Below are positions 20,485 to 29,222 of a stretch of DNA of 29,222 bases, one piece after another. The notes below the pieces were generated by a model. That model worked only from the letters and a program-made list of their open reading frames with translations, was not told the origin of the DNA and did not search any database. This DNA comes from Gryganskiella cystojenkinii. Taxonomy: Eukaryota > Mortierellomycota > Mortierellomycetes > Mortierellales > Mortierellaceae. Numbering within the stretch: the first letter of the stretch is position 1; each line of letters begins with the position of its first letter. Position numbers and translations under genes: made by a program. The stretch is from assembly GCA_015852425.1 (NCBI GenBank), contig JAAAIG010000140.1, forward strand, positions 19,111-48,332, read 5' to 3'.

Positions 20485-22674
20485 CTAGTCTTCGTACGCT
20501 TCAGCTTTCAGCTTCCCAGGCGCCAAGACTGCTTGCTTCCAGCGATCAGCCATGAACCAGTATCCCAATCCGTAAAGAAGGCTGTACCGACCGATATCTT
20601 GAGAGGCCTTGATGATCGCTTGTCGTCTCGCCTGGGCTTTTGCAAGGAGACGTCGCGTTCGCCAGTACAATTTCTTGCGTTGAAATTTTTGGACGGTCTC
20701 GACAATAGCTTCCCGTCCTTCTTGTTGTCGTTGCTGACGGATCGCTCGGAGTCGTTGAAAGAACTTGAATCGACTCTTGCGTGGTGGTGGTACTGATTCG
20801 GTCGATAGTTCTGATGATCCGGCTGTGGTGCTCGTGGTAGTGGTGGCAGTGATCGTTTCATGAGATGGATCGGCGACCGTGTCGTCTCTAACAGGATTGT
20901 CAGCCATATCTGTGGCATCTTGTGGTGCCTTGGCGGATGTCGTGAATTCGCTCTCGGTCGTCTCTTTGTTATGCCTCCGACCGTGCCGCCCCGATCGGCT
21001 CTTCACGCGCACTTCTTCTAGTTCTTGTTGTCGAAGGCGTTTCTTCTCATCCCCATCGTAATAATCTGGGTCCAAGGGGTCTTCTTGTTGCTGATGCTCT
21101 TGTTCTTGCTCTCGAAGCTGCTCCTCCGTCACACCCTCCATCTCCTCGATCATCATCCGTTCCTGCTCAATCTCTTCCGGGTATGGGTACGGGTGCTCAT
21201 GCGGACAGCTGTGCACTGTATCAAACAATGGTCGGACCAACAACGGACTCAGACAGAGCCACCATCGCAAGATCGCCATCACAGCCAACATCAAGAAACT
21301 CAACACCATTCGGATCGCAGACTGTTCATCCTGAACCACGCCTACTGTTGCGATCGTGGGCCGTTGCATTGCGGATTGATGGCGTTGATAGTTTCGAAAC
21401 GTCGGTTCCTTGGATCGATAAGTCTTGAACCCCAACAACCCCTTGACCAGATGACCTGCCTCGCCTCGGGCTGAGAACCCTGATGCCGCTATATCGGCGG
21501 CTTCCTTGCTCAAGACCCGACCGTCTCCTCGGTTCGTCGGACTGGAGAAATGATCAATGAGGACATGAGTGGTCCAATAAGTATTACAGAGGAATAAGAT
21601 ACCGCAGACGATCCAGACTGTGACGCCTCGTTCTCGACGCGTCTTTGTGAACGCGATGGGCTTTTGACAGAGTAAGAAGGGACAAGCGGGCACCGCACTT
21701 GGTTCCTGGGATCGGAATTGTAGCAGTCTTGGTGGTGGGGCCGGGACCACGGACTGGGAAAGTGATAGCATCGGTTGTGGAGATAGTGAAGCAGCAGTAG
21801 ACAAAGGGACCAGGGAAGGTTGACTGGCGTAGCGTGGGTCATGGTGATATTGTTGTTGCTGTGGTTGTGGATATAATTCCGGTGCGGTGGCAGCATGTCG
21901 CGCGAAATCCTGCTTGTGTTGAAGTCTTTGTGAAGTCCTCGAGTGTTTATTGGGGGAGGTTGAGGAAACATGTCCCTGCTGCTGTTGTTGATGCGAAAAA
22001 TGGCCGTCCTGCACAGAGGAGGACGAAATAGAGGATGCCTGAACAGAGGGATGAAGATAGGAAGGAGACATGGCAGGTTGTGCTCGAAATATCTGCTCGT
22101 CCTCATCCCTCACATCCGGGTGAGAGCTGTTTCTGACGGGTCGCTTGCCTCTCCGGATCGTGGACGTCGAAGTCGAAGACGAAGCGAAAGATAGATGTCC
22201 GTCCGCTTCGGTCGTCCTTGCTCTTCCGGTATGATCTCTTGGCTCTGTACTTGAGCTGGTGGTTAGGAGAGTCAATGGCGGCGCAGAGGGTGCATGTCTT
22301 GAGGCTAGTCCTGGAGTGTTCATGGTATGGTTTGGAGATTCCGTTAAAGAGACACCCCCAGTCCGTTGTGAAGATGTGCGTCCAGGTTGATCCAGGAAGG
22401 GGTTGGAACGTGATGAACCAGCAGCGGCCGTACTCGCTGGAGGGGCAGAGATGGACTGCTCGTAAGAAGGGGGTGGATCCAGCGGTGGTACGTCGCCGTC
22501 GTCTTCACTTTCGCCGGGGCTCTCGGATATGTTACTGATGGTTTGCGTCCGGCTATGGTGTACCCTGTTGGCGGTAGGATGATCCTGGTCCTGAGCCGAG
22601 GGCTCAGGAGTGTCACTTCGAGTGACTTGAAGTTGGTCGTCAGCTAGATGCCGCTGATGCATTGGCTCCTGCAT
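20485..22674 (-). CDS. Unrecognised two-helix membrane protein with PPxY and NPFxD motifs
   Basis: This is a single-exon frame of 729 residues starting MQEPMHQRH. I do not recognise the family. The N-terminal 325 residues are disordered-looking and rich in Ser, Pro, Gln and His. They contain PPSY (68-71), which fits the PPxY consensus bound by WW domains of Rsp5/Nedd4 ubiquitin ligases, and NPFLD (91-95), which fits the NPFxD endocytic signal bound by Sla1-type proteins. A Cys pair (CPFLLC, 331-336) precedes the first hydrophobic helix (about 351-373). A second lies at about 454-484, with some 80 polar residues between. The C-terminal part is acidic and Glu/Gln-rich (500-550), then strongly basic and helical (635-690), and ends in a semi-hydrophobic block (YSLLYGLGYWF). 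The protein could be a plasma-membrane or endosomal adaptor. This is inferred from the motifs only. Confidence 0.75.
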   Translation of the reverse strand: MQEPMHQRHLADDQLQVTRSDTPEPSAQDQDHPTANRVHHSRTQTISNISESPGESEDDGDVPPLDPPPSYEQSISAPPASTAAAGSSRSNPFLDQPGRTSSQRTGGVSLTESPNHTMNTPGLASRHAPSAPPLTLLTTSSSTEPRDHTGRARTTEADGHLSFASSSTSTSTIRRGKRPVRNSSHPDVRDEDEQIFRAQPAMSPSYLHPSVQASSISSSSVQDGHFSHQQQQQGHVSSTSPNKHSRTSQRLQHKQDFARHAATAPELYPQPQQQQYHHDPRYASQPSLVPLSTAASLSPQPMLSLSQSVVPAPPPRLLQFRSQEPSAVPACPFLLCQKPIAFTKTRRERGVTVWIVCGILFLCNTYWTTHVLIDHFSSPTNRGDGRVLSKEAADIAASGFSARGEAGHLVKGLLGFKTYRSKEPTFRNYQRHQSAMQRPTIATVGVVQDEQSAIRMVLSFLMLAVMAILRWWLCLSPLLVRPLFDTVHSCPHEHPYPYPEEIEQERMMIEEMEGVTEEQLREQEQEHQQQEDPLDPDYYDGDEKKRLRQQELEEVRVKSRSGRHGRRHNKETTESEFTTSAKAPQDATDMADNPVRDDTVADPSHETITATTTTSTTAGSSELSTESVPPPRKSRFKFFQRLRAIRQQRQQEGREAIVETVQKFQRKKLYWRTRRLLAKAQARRQAIIKASQDIGRYSLLYGLGYWFMADRWKQAVLAPGKLKAEAYED

Positions 22675-23097
22675 GTCGAGTCTGAGGAATGGGAATTAGC
22701 GATGAAAATCTTTATAATTGATGGAAGTGGGCGAGAAATGGGGGAAAGAAGGTCGAAGGTCGGTTTGAGTTTACACCGAAAAGAAAAGAGCCGCATCACA
22801 TGAAATCTGACTTTATTAACGCGATGTTTTGCTTTTTGGGATACAGTAGGGCATAGGGGAGTACGTGGTCCATGCCCTTGTATTTGATGCAATTATGCTT
22901 GTTTAGTTTCGACCATACGACCGTGCTGTAGCGGCTGGGAGTGCCAAGACAAAAACATGCTCATGTCGTTCCGGAGTGAGTAAGTTGTTGAGCGTCGCTG
23001 GATGGTTATGTATATATGTACAAGTGGGATATCGATTGGTAAGCGGGTTTGTGGCGTTGATGTTGATCTTGCGAGTTGGTTAGTCCTAGAAATCTTA
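22675..23097. other. Spacer between the Nup42-like stop and the two-helix protein start
   Basis: The 423 bases must hold the promoter and leader of the minus-strand membrane-protein gene and the 3' untranslated region of the nucleoporin gene. The sequence is mixed in composition, with a TATATATGT near 23010. No gene or clear repeat is seen. Confidence 0.5.
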
Positions 23098-25169
23098 TTA
23101 AACGCGCAGCTCCACTGGTGGCTCGGACTCAGGAACTCGTCTCAGACTGAAAGCTGGTTCCCTGAAAGCGGCAATTTCGTCCTCTGTCGGTGGTGCTCCC
23201 TTCTTGCTTGAAGTGATCGGCGTAATGCTGATCATCTTGACCATGCCTGCTTTCACGAGAGCGTCCTTTTCCTGCGCAGCAGCAGCACGATCATTAGCAT
23301 TGGTCGTACCCTTTACGCCGCCACCACCGCCTGACGATGCAATACCGGTACCGAACCCACTGCCACCGCCTCCGCCTCCAAATGCACTCGTTTGATTGCT
23401 GTTATTGTTGCCAAAACCTGCTGCTCCTCCAAAGGTAGATCCACCGGTTGTTGTAGCCATGCCGGTTCCAAAGGCTGATGTTTGTTGGCCGAATCCTCCG
23501 CCGCCTCCAAAGACGCTGGTTGTTGTCTGCTGTGCTGCTGTGTTTCCAAAGGCACTTGCTCCGCCGCCGCCGAATCCGCCACTGCTGGTTCCACCTGTTC
23601 CAAAGGCACTAGAAGCGTTGGTCAAAGTGCTGCCGCTCGTTGATGGGTTGCTGATGTTATTTCCGAAGGCACTGTTTCCAGATCCAAACGCGCTATTGCC
23701 AGATCCAAACGCAGCCGTTGGTGGCGCTGCGCTTTGATTGTTTCCAAACGCGCTGTTGCTGGTACCAAAGGCAGTGCCCCCTGTACCGAATGCACTACCG
23801 CCTGCACCGAATGCGCTCTGTGGACCTGTGCCACCACCAAGGGTTGTTGCTTGGCCGAAAGCACTTCCTCCACTACCGAGCGCCGAGGTTTGACCAAATG
23901 CACTTCCTCCACCGCCGAGAGCAGAAGTCTGACCAAAGGCGCTTCCGCCAGTTCCAAAGGCGCTTGCTCCTCCGCCTCCACCAAGGGCCGAGGTTTGACC
24001 GAACGCGCTGCCACCGCTTCCGAGTGTGGATGTCTGGCCAAAAGCCGAATTTGATCCAAAGGCAGAGTTCTGTCCAAAAGCCGAATTGCTAGCGCCGCCA
24101 CCAAAACCGGACGTAGCAGCTCCTCCAAAGGCGCTGTTAGTGCCACCTGCTACGGTCGTTGCTGCTCCGGCTGCGCCGCCTCCGGCCTGTGGTCTGACCG
24201 TGCTCATGAAGTAGTTGTAGGCACCCTGAGAATCTTGAGCGACCTTTTGAACCTCGGCCGCCATGGTATTGTTGAGCTGTTGAAGTTTCTGATGGAAGAG
24301 CTGTCCCATCGCGCCGGGTCCGAGTCCCTGAGTGGTGGCAGCGGCAACCAATCCAGAGTAATCCCCCGAGGCGTGGGCCAGGTCAGGGTTTTTGGCCGAG
24401 TAATACATGAGTCGAAGTTCCTCTGCTTGCAAATCAGTTCCCTGGATCAGATTGGGTTCTTCCTTGCCTGGCGCATACGAGGAGAGTAAATAGATGGGTC
24501 TGTCGGTCTCGAGATCAGCCTTGATACTGTTTGCGCTATAAAATGAAAAAGAGATAGAAAGTCCATTATTATGACGGTTCATATTTCCGTGCATTTGAGG
24601 ACTGGACGGTACCACAGTCAATCATTACTCAGCATGGGGAGTGGCCACTTACTCAAAGGCAATCTTTTTGCCACCTGCACCAACAGCAGCAGCGTTGGCA
24701 CTACCACCAGCTTGTCCGCCACCCGTGTTGCCAAATGCAGGAGAGTTCCCGAACGCGCTCTTTTGTCCAAAGGCGCTGTTTCCTCCTGCGGAAGATGATC
24801 CAAATCCTCCGCCGGTTCCGAACGCAGAGTTGTTACCGAAACCTCCTCCGCCTCCACTGTTCCCGCCCAGTCCACTCAGTGCTATCAATCATAGTAGAGA
24901 GATTAATGGTCAACGTTGTGTTCGTCCATGCTCCTTGTCAATTAAGCTTTTTTGTAAAATAACAAAAGAATGGAAATGGGAATCGCATCCTCCTTACCAG
25001 CAAAAGAGTTGCTGTTGTTGCTATTGTTGTTGTTGCGACCAAAGCCGCCACCGCCACCACCAAAGCTTGTCGTACCGAATTGGGATCCAGGGTTCTGGTG
25101 GCTCTGTCGACAATTGTTGCCAAACTTGCATCTGCCTTGGAGGAAGAATTGACAGACGCCGTTGGACAT
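23098..25169 (-). CDS. NUP42: FG-repeat nucleoporin of the Nup42/NUPL2 (Amo1) type with N-terminal CCCH zinc finger, three exons
   Basis: Nup42-type nucleoporins sit on the cytoplasmic face of the nuclear pore. They bind Gle1 and help the DEAD-box ATPase Dbp5 release exported mRNA. Exons 24998-25169, 24653-24881 and 23098-24535 give 612 residues. A CCCH finger opens the protein, with spacing C-x7-C-x5-C-x3-H (Cys6, Cys14, Cys20, His24). A short FG-rich part follows, then a folded-looking block of about 115 residues (ANSIKADLETDRPIYLLSSY onward). A long Gly/Ser region then carries about two dozen AFG motifs, mostly SAFG. The C-terminus (PTEDEIAAFREPAFSLRRVPESEPP) has the position and pattern of the Gle1-binding segment of the family. 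The finger plus FG repeats plus this tail make the assignment strong; the exact orthologue name is inferred. The plus strand of the repeat region carries long chance frames rich in Pro and Ala. Confidence 0.9.
23830..24040 (-). repeat. Coding minisatellite: SAFGQTSALGGGG-type units
   Basis: Within the FG region a unit of about 13-14 residues (roughly 39-42 bases) with the pattern SAFGQTSALG plus glycines recurs about five times with small changes (STLG, TTLG, an added ASAFGTGG). DNA identity between units is high but imperfect, which points to slippage or unequal exchange followed by drift. Confidence 0.75.
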
Positions 25170-25599
25170 TTTTGTGATCGATGTTGCTCTTGTTGCCCTT
25201 TTATTTTTTCCTGATGTGAGGTGTGTTTCTCTTGAAAAAGAGGTTCAAATTTCAAGCAAGGGGCCGAGTCTTCCCTGAATGTCGAGTGAGATTTCGTTTC
25301 GTTGATGTGATGGGGGAATGAAAAGTAGGAGAATACGATTCGATCAATGAAATGGTCCAATGATGAGCGTGTCAAAAAATATCTTAAAAAGCAACGCCAC
25401 CATTCACCGATGAAGCACGTGATATGACGAGCCAAGGAGAGATCCCAAGGATCACACAAACAGTTCGAAAGATGTGGCTATGTTATTGTACTGTATTTTA
25501 TTACATAGGGTACTTTTTGCGCGGATAAAGACCTACTGGTCTCTCCATAAATCTCGTGAATATAAATTTGCAAATTTGATGGAATGGGAAGGAACGTCA
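25170..25599. other. Spacer between the CotH stop and the Nup42-like start
   Basis: The 430 bases lie 5' of the nucleoporin gene and 3' of the CotH gene, both on the minus strand. The part next to the nucleoporin start is T/C-rich in a leader-like way. An E-box-like GCACGTGA occurs near 25416-25423. No gene is visible. Confidence 0.5.
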
Positions 25600-28300
25600 T
25601 TAAAGCACGGCGATCATCGAGGCCGCAAGAACGAAGACGGTCAAGAATCCAGAGGTCGAGGCCATACCGGCTGCAGCATTGCCCTTACCGCCCTTACCGC
25701 CGTTACTGCCGTTACCACCGTTATTGTTATCATTGGTAGGCTTGGGTGGAGGTGGGACTCGATCATCCGTACCGTTCGTGATTGTAAAGTTCAACTGTTT
25801 CGCCACCAACGTTGACATGTCCGTGATCCAAGGCCGGATAGCATACTGCATATCCTTCGTCACAACATCCAAATTGTTGTTGAAGTCGCTCCAGGTATAA
25901 CCGGTCACGATACCAGGGCCTGTTCGGTTAAGGGTCGAATCCCAAAGATAGTCTGCCGACAACATCTGGTTATAGGTCGCGATACGGGGGAAAAGACCGG
26001 CGGGCTTGAACGTCGTCGAGACAATCTCGGTCAAGATCTGGTTAAACAGCGCATTGATCTGAGTGTTCTTGATGATCAACTTGGAAACCAAGGGGTGGTC
26101 GGGCTGGAAGTTGTACAGGGTTTGGTAAGGACCCAGGGTCGAGGTTGGGAAACCGTCGCCGAAGGTGCCGTCGAAATCCGTGGGGACCCACTGCCACTTG
26201 CCCGAGGTACCAAGCGAGGGGTTAAAGTACATGAAATAGTTAGAGCCGGCCATCCAGTAGTTGTCAAAGGCACCCATCAAGTACTCGAGGGCCATGTTGC
26301 GCAAGAATCCGTCCAAGTCCAGACGGGTGTTGTTCCAGTATCCGATGGGATCGGGCGTAGCAACGGGATCAAAGTTCTGGAGGTCCAACATGAACTGGAT
26401 CAATTGGTTTAAGGGAGCATTCGCAGGATTGTTGCCAAGGTTGACATCAGCGTAGGCAGCAGGGTCGTAACTACTATTGGCAGGTCCCTTGTAGACAAGA
26501 TCGGCCTGGTCAGTCAGAGTAGGGGCGTTCATCTAATTGGAATATAAATAAGACAAAGCGTGTCAATAAACTGCATTCCGTGCGTCCTTATATATTTATA
26601 ATATTCATGTCATCTCTTCTGCTTTTACCTGAACCATGGATCCCTCGAACGCGTTGGGATTGCCTCCGTAAATAGTCTGTTTGATAAACGACTTTTTGAT
26701 GTCATCCACCATCAAGTAAAGACCATAAGGCGCATTGTTGATGTACAAACGGACATATTGACCCTGCTGCGTAGGAACACCGACAGCGTTCAGCATATCA
26801 ATGTAAATCTTCTCGCGCATAAGCGTCGGGTCCGTGGCCTCGCTTCTCAGCTTGAGGTTGGGTCGTGAGAAGAATGACTGGTTGTAAGTGGTATCGAACG
26901 AGAACTTGTAGGCCTGCTTTTGATAATCTTTCGAGGACTTGCCCGAGGTCTTGAACGTGATGTTGGTCTGGTCATAAATCATCTTGTGATCGATCCATCG
27001 GAAATTCACTCGAATGTCCGTCGCTAAGGCCGGGTTCGATTTCAAGGCCGCAATCTGGGATGGGTCTGCCGTGAGATGGATCGTCGCAATCTCATCATCA
27101 TTAAAGACCTTGCTATACGAGGGCCAGGTCGCCAGGTACGTATAGGGGATATGAGGAAGAGTCCATTTCGTGGTCTGACGCTCAAAGAACTCGTTGTAGG
27201 TATGGGTCGAGGTCGTGTTTTGCAGAGTACGGGTAAAGTTCTCGGTCTTGACCGCGGTACCGGCCGCGTTCAATTCAACGTATTGGTACTGGACCGAGGA
27301 GATGGTACCAGGAACAGTGCCTGTCCAGACTGGAAACGTAGACTCGTTCGCGGTCAACTTGGTGATCGCGCCATTGATCGAGACGCCGAAATTGTTGGTA
27401 GGCGCCGAGGGGTAACCGACGACATTGAATGCGACTGGTGAAGAAAAAGGAAGGAGAGGACAGAAATGGCAGAAGTAATAGAAATTTAATATGAATTGTT
27501 CTTTGTAAAGTTCGAAAATAGCAACCCCCCCCCCGAAATGAAACGCGGGAGAGTGGTAGACGATGGCCGAGATTGTAGGGGAAATGTTTCCTAAGAGCGC
27601 CTTGGCCTTTTTGTCTGGGACGATTATCAACAAGCTCACAAAATGAACAAGGGCAAGGGACGTGGTCAGGCACACGAAGATTATTGGCAGGATGAGAATC
27701 GAACACAAACAAGTCCAGCCTTTTTTTTTGTTGAGAAGGAAAAACGTTGATGACCCTGATTGTTGTTTTTGTGCTCACGAACAAACACAAAAAATTTGTA
27801 TTATTGATTCCCTCTTTTCCTTTTTTGAGAGCCGACAAAGTGAAAGTGAAAAACTGCAAGTGAATTTTTTTTTTATCGTGTGGCCTGTGGGGGACAACAG
27901 AGGGATAAACCGCTATCGTGTGTAAGCTTTGTTGGTCGTGTGTGTGCTGGTCGTGTGAGGTTTGCGAACATTTTTCCGTTGCAAAAAGTGTAAACCCTGG
28001 GAACAGCAAAGGAGAAATCAAATGTGATTGTGCCAAAAGAGATAATGACCCGGAGAGAGTGAATGAGGACCTTCTTGTCCTGAGGATATGAGTGTTGAAC
28101 AAGCAACCACTCTTTTTTTTCGCAACGGTTCAAAAAATGACGCCCTACAGTATCCGATGTGGACCATTTTGCCTCCGTGGAATCAGCAGTTTGAGAGAAG
28201 GGAAGTTTCTCTCGGTGATAGAGAAGGGGAACTTACTGTCAGCCATGGCGACAGACATCAGGGTGGCCAGACCGGCCATTCCTGCGAGGATGCGGACCAT
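25600..28300 (-). CDS. Secreted CotH-kinase family (spore-coat-like) protein with probable GPI anchor, three exons
   Basis: CotH proteins are atypical secreted protein kinases. They were first described in bacterial spore coats and are expanded in Mucoromycota, where some members act at the cell surface. Minus-strand exons 28237-28300, 26629-27434 and 25600-26532 give 600 residues. Residues 1-20 are a classical signal peptide (MVRILAGMAGLATLMSVAMA). The CotH domain runs from about residue 135: DIRVNFRWID, TFKTSGKSSKDYQKQAYKFS (kinase-lysine region), LKLRSEATDPTLMREKI, RLYINNAPYGLYLMVDDI and, in exon 3, WQWVPTDFDGTFGDG, whose DFD (about 409-411) fits the metal-binding site. Several NxT/NxS sites fit glycosylation. 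The tail is Gly/Asn-rich and ends in a hydrophobic stretch (GFLTVFVLAASMIAVL) after small residues, typical of a GPI signal. The first intron is 802 bases long, far above the norm here, so the exon 1 link is less certain than the rest. Confidence 0.9.
27435..28236 (-). other. Long first intron of the CotH gene
   Basis: The 802-base intron starts with GTAAGT and ends CACCAG, right after the signal-peptide codons. It contains a C tract near 27525-27535, several T tracts, and an in-frame open stretch upstream of exon 2 reaching an ATG at 27708. It may hold an alternative promoter. No embedded gene is convincing. Confidence 0.55.
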
Positions 28301-29222
28301 CGTCAGCGGTAGAAGATAAAAAGGAAAGAGTGAGGGTGTGTGGACTGGGAACGAAAAGGTTGCAGAAAAGGGAAAGAATTGAAATGGGGGATTCTGGTGA
28401 TGGATGCGATATTTATGACAAAATAAGGTTACCGCGGAGTGGTCGAGAGGGACAGGGGTGGTGGATGGGCAGGGGACAGCAAACAAAATGAAAGAGGCGT
28501 TGAAGAAAGAAAAAAGGAAACAATAAAATGGGCACGAAAGTTGCTGTTCTAAATAAAGCGAACTTGTCCAGTGGTCTTTTGTGAGTGTGTCTCCTCACAG
28601 AAAATGCAAGCACCGTACAGTACTGTCTGTACATGTCGACACACCCTGTTCCTGGTCCTACTGCCGTTTTCGGTTCGTTTTCCTGTTCCACTTATTTGCC
28701 ACGACAGTAGTTCTTTGCCCTGGTTTGGCCGCCGAAAGAAGAAGTTCCAGTTCGAGTGCTCACAAGTATTAAAAAAAAAGAATGGTGAAAATTAGTACGG
28801 TCGGTTGGACATTCTGGTCTGGAGCTCCGTCAGCCCGCCCATTCAGCTTTGGAAACAACAATCCAGCAGACTCGTCTGACTTAAAAAGGAGGTTTTGTGA
28901 GCATACCCACATATATATATATTTTTTTGTCAAGGGGTCTCACAATGCATGTGGACCGAGGGAAACAGGAACACAGAAGGGGCAGAAGGCAATCACAGCA
29001 CGATCGACACAAAAGAAAATGTTTAAAAATAACGAAACAATGCGCCAGAACTTTGTGCTTATTTTTACACTTTGCATTTCTTACTTTTTCTCTTCTGACT
29101 GCGGGAAACAACATGCCGGGGTATATTAGTAAATAAACGTCGTGTGCCAGCAATGGCCGCTCGTCTGCTAGGTCTCGGATGCCTCCTTGCCTGAGCTTTT
29201 TTTTTTTTTTTTTTTTTTTTGT
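28301..29222. other. Upstream region of the CotH gene to the window end, no gene recognised
   Basis: These 922 bases hold the CotH promoter and leader and reach the edge of the window. Visible elements are a perfect 10-base palindrome ACAGTACTGT (28617-28626), an AT dinucleotide run near 28911-28921 and a 24-base T tract at 29197-29220. Short frames on both strands are Phe/Lys-rich and not coding-like. Confidence 0.5.
29197..29220 (+). repeat. Homopolymer T tract, 24 bases, at the window edge
   Basis: An uninterrupted T run, read directly. It may be an intergenic tract or the polypyrimidine stretch of an intron whose exons lie outside the window. Confidence 0.9.

Noticed and set aside
23396..24146. 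Several Pro/Ala-, Leu- or Arg-rich frames overlapping the nucleoporin repeats
   Set aside because: They are shadows of the Gly-Ser-Ala-Phe-Gly repeats in other frames.
29197..29220. T24 tract as the poly(A) tail scar of a retroelement
   Set aside because: No target-site duplication or reverse-transcriptase-like frame is seen nearby, and similar T tracts occur elsewhere in the window without elements.

Overview
The window is nuclear DNA from a filamentous fungus. Genes are split by short GT-AG introns, mostly 93 to 135 bases long and often with CTAAC or CTAAT branch points. The proteins are eukaryotic housekeeping types, and Ser/Thr/Gln-rich low-complexity stretches are common. A secreted CotH-kinase (spore-coat) protein together with the intron style suggests Mucoromycota in the broad sense, plausibly a Mortierella-like species. 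That placement is an inference. I see no transposon, CRISPR array, tRNA or rRNA gene.

Layout: the 3' part of RAD50 (+, 50-3003) converges on ribosomal protein uS12/RPS23 (-, 3237-4770). RPS23 shares a 362-base divergent promoter with CCT5, the epsilon subunit of the CCT/TRiC chaperonin (+, 5133-7600). CCT5 converges on a gamma-tubulin complex GCP4 homologue (-, 7850-10624). GCP4 shares a 272-base divergent promoter with DPH7 of the diphthamide pathway (+, 10897-12613). A 102-residue coiled-coil-like protein (+, 12820-13128) converges on prolidase (-, 13357-14825).

The remaining genes all lie on the minus strand: an unrecognised Ser/Gln-rich protein with a PP1-docking-like KVTF motif (15704-17080), a Cid1-type terminal nucleotidyltransferase (18404-20290, start uncertain), an unrecognised two-helix membrane protein with PPxY and NPFxD motifs (20485-22674), an FG nucleoporin of the Nup42 type with a CCCH finger (23098-25169), and a secreted, probably GPI-anchored CotH-kinase protein (25600-28300).

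I rebuilt the splice structures by hand. Every multi-exon model keeps frame and gives a length close to its family: RPS23 145 aa, CCT5 540, DPH7 399, GCP4 861, prolidase 448, Nup42-like 612, CotH 600.

The genes do not form a pathway. Several act in translation or its control (RPS23, DPH7, perhaps the nucleotidyltransferase and the mRNA-export nucleoporin) or in tubulin biology (CCT5, GCP4), but fungal gene order gives no reason to treat this as a functional cluster. I did not find a convincing undescribed system. The best leads are the two uncharacterised proteins with docking motifs, the paired E-box sites in the RPS23/CCT5 promoter, the CotH 5' end with its 802-base intron, and the RAD50 terminal intron whose donor overlaps an in-frame stop.
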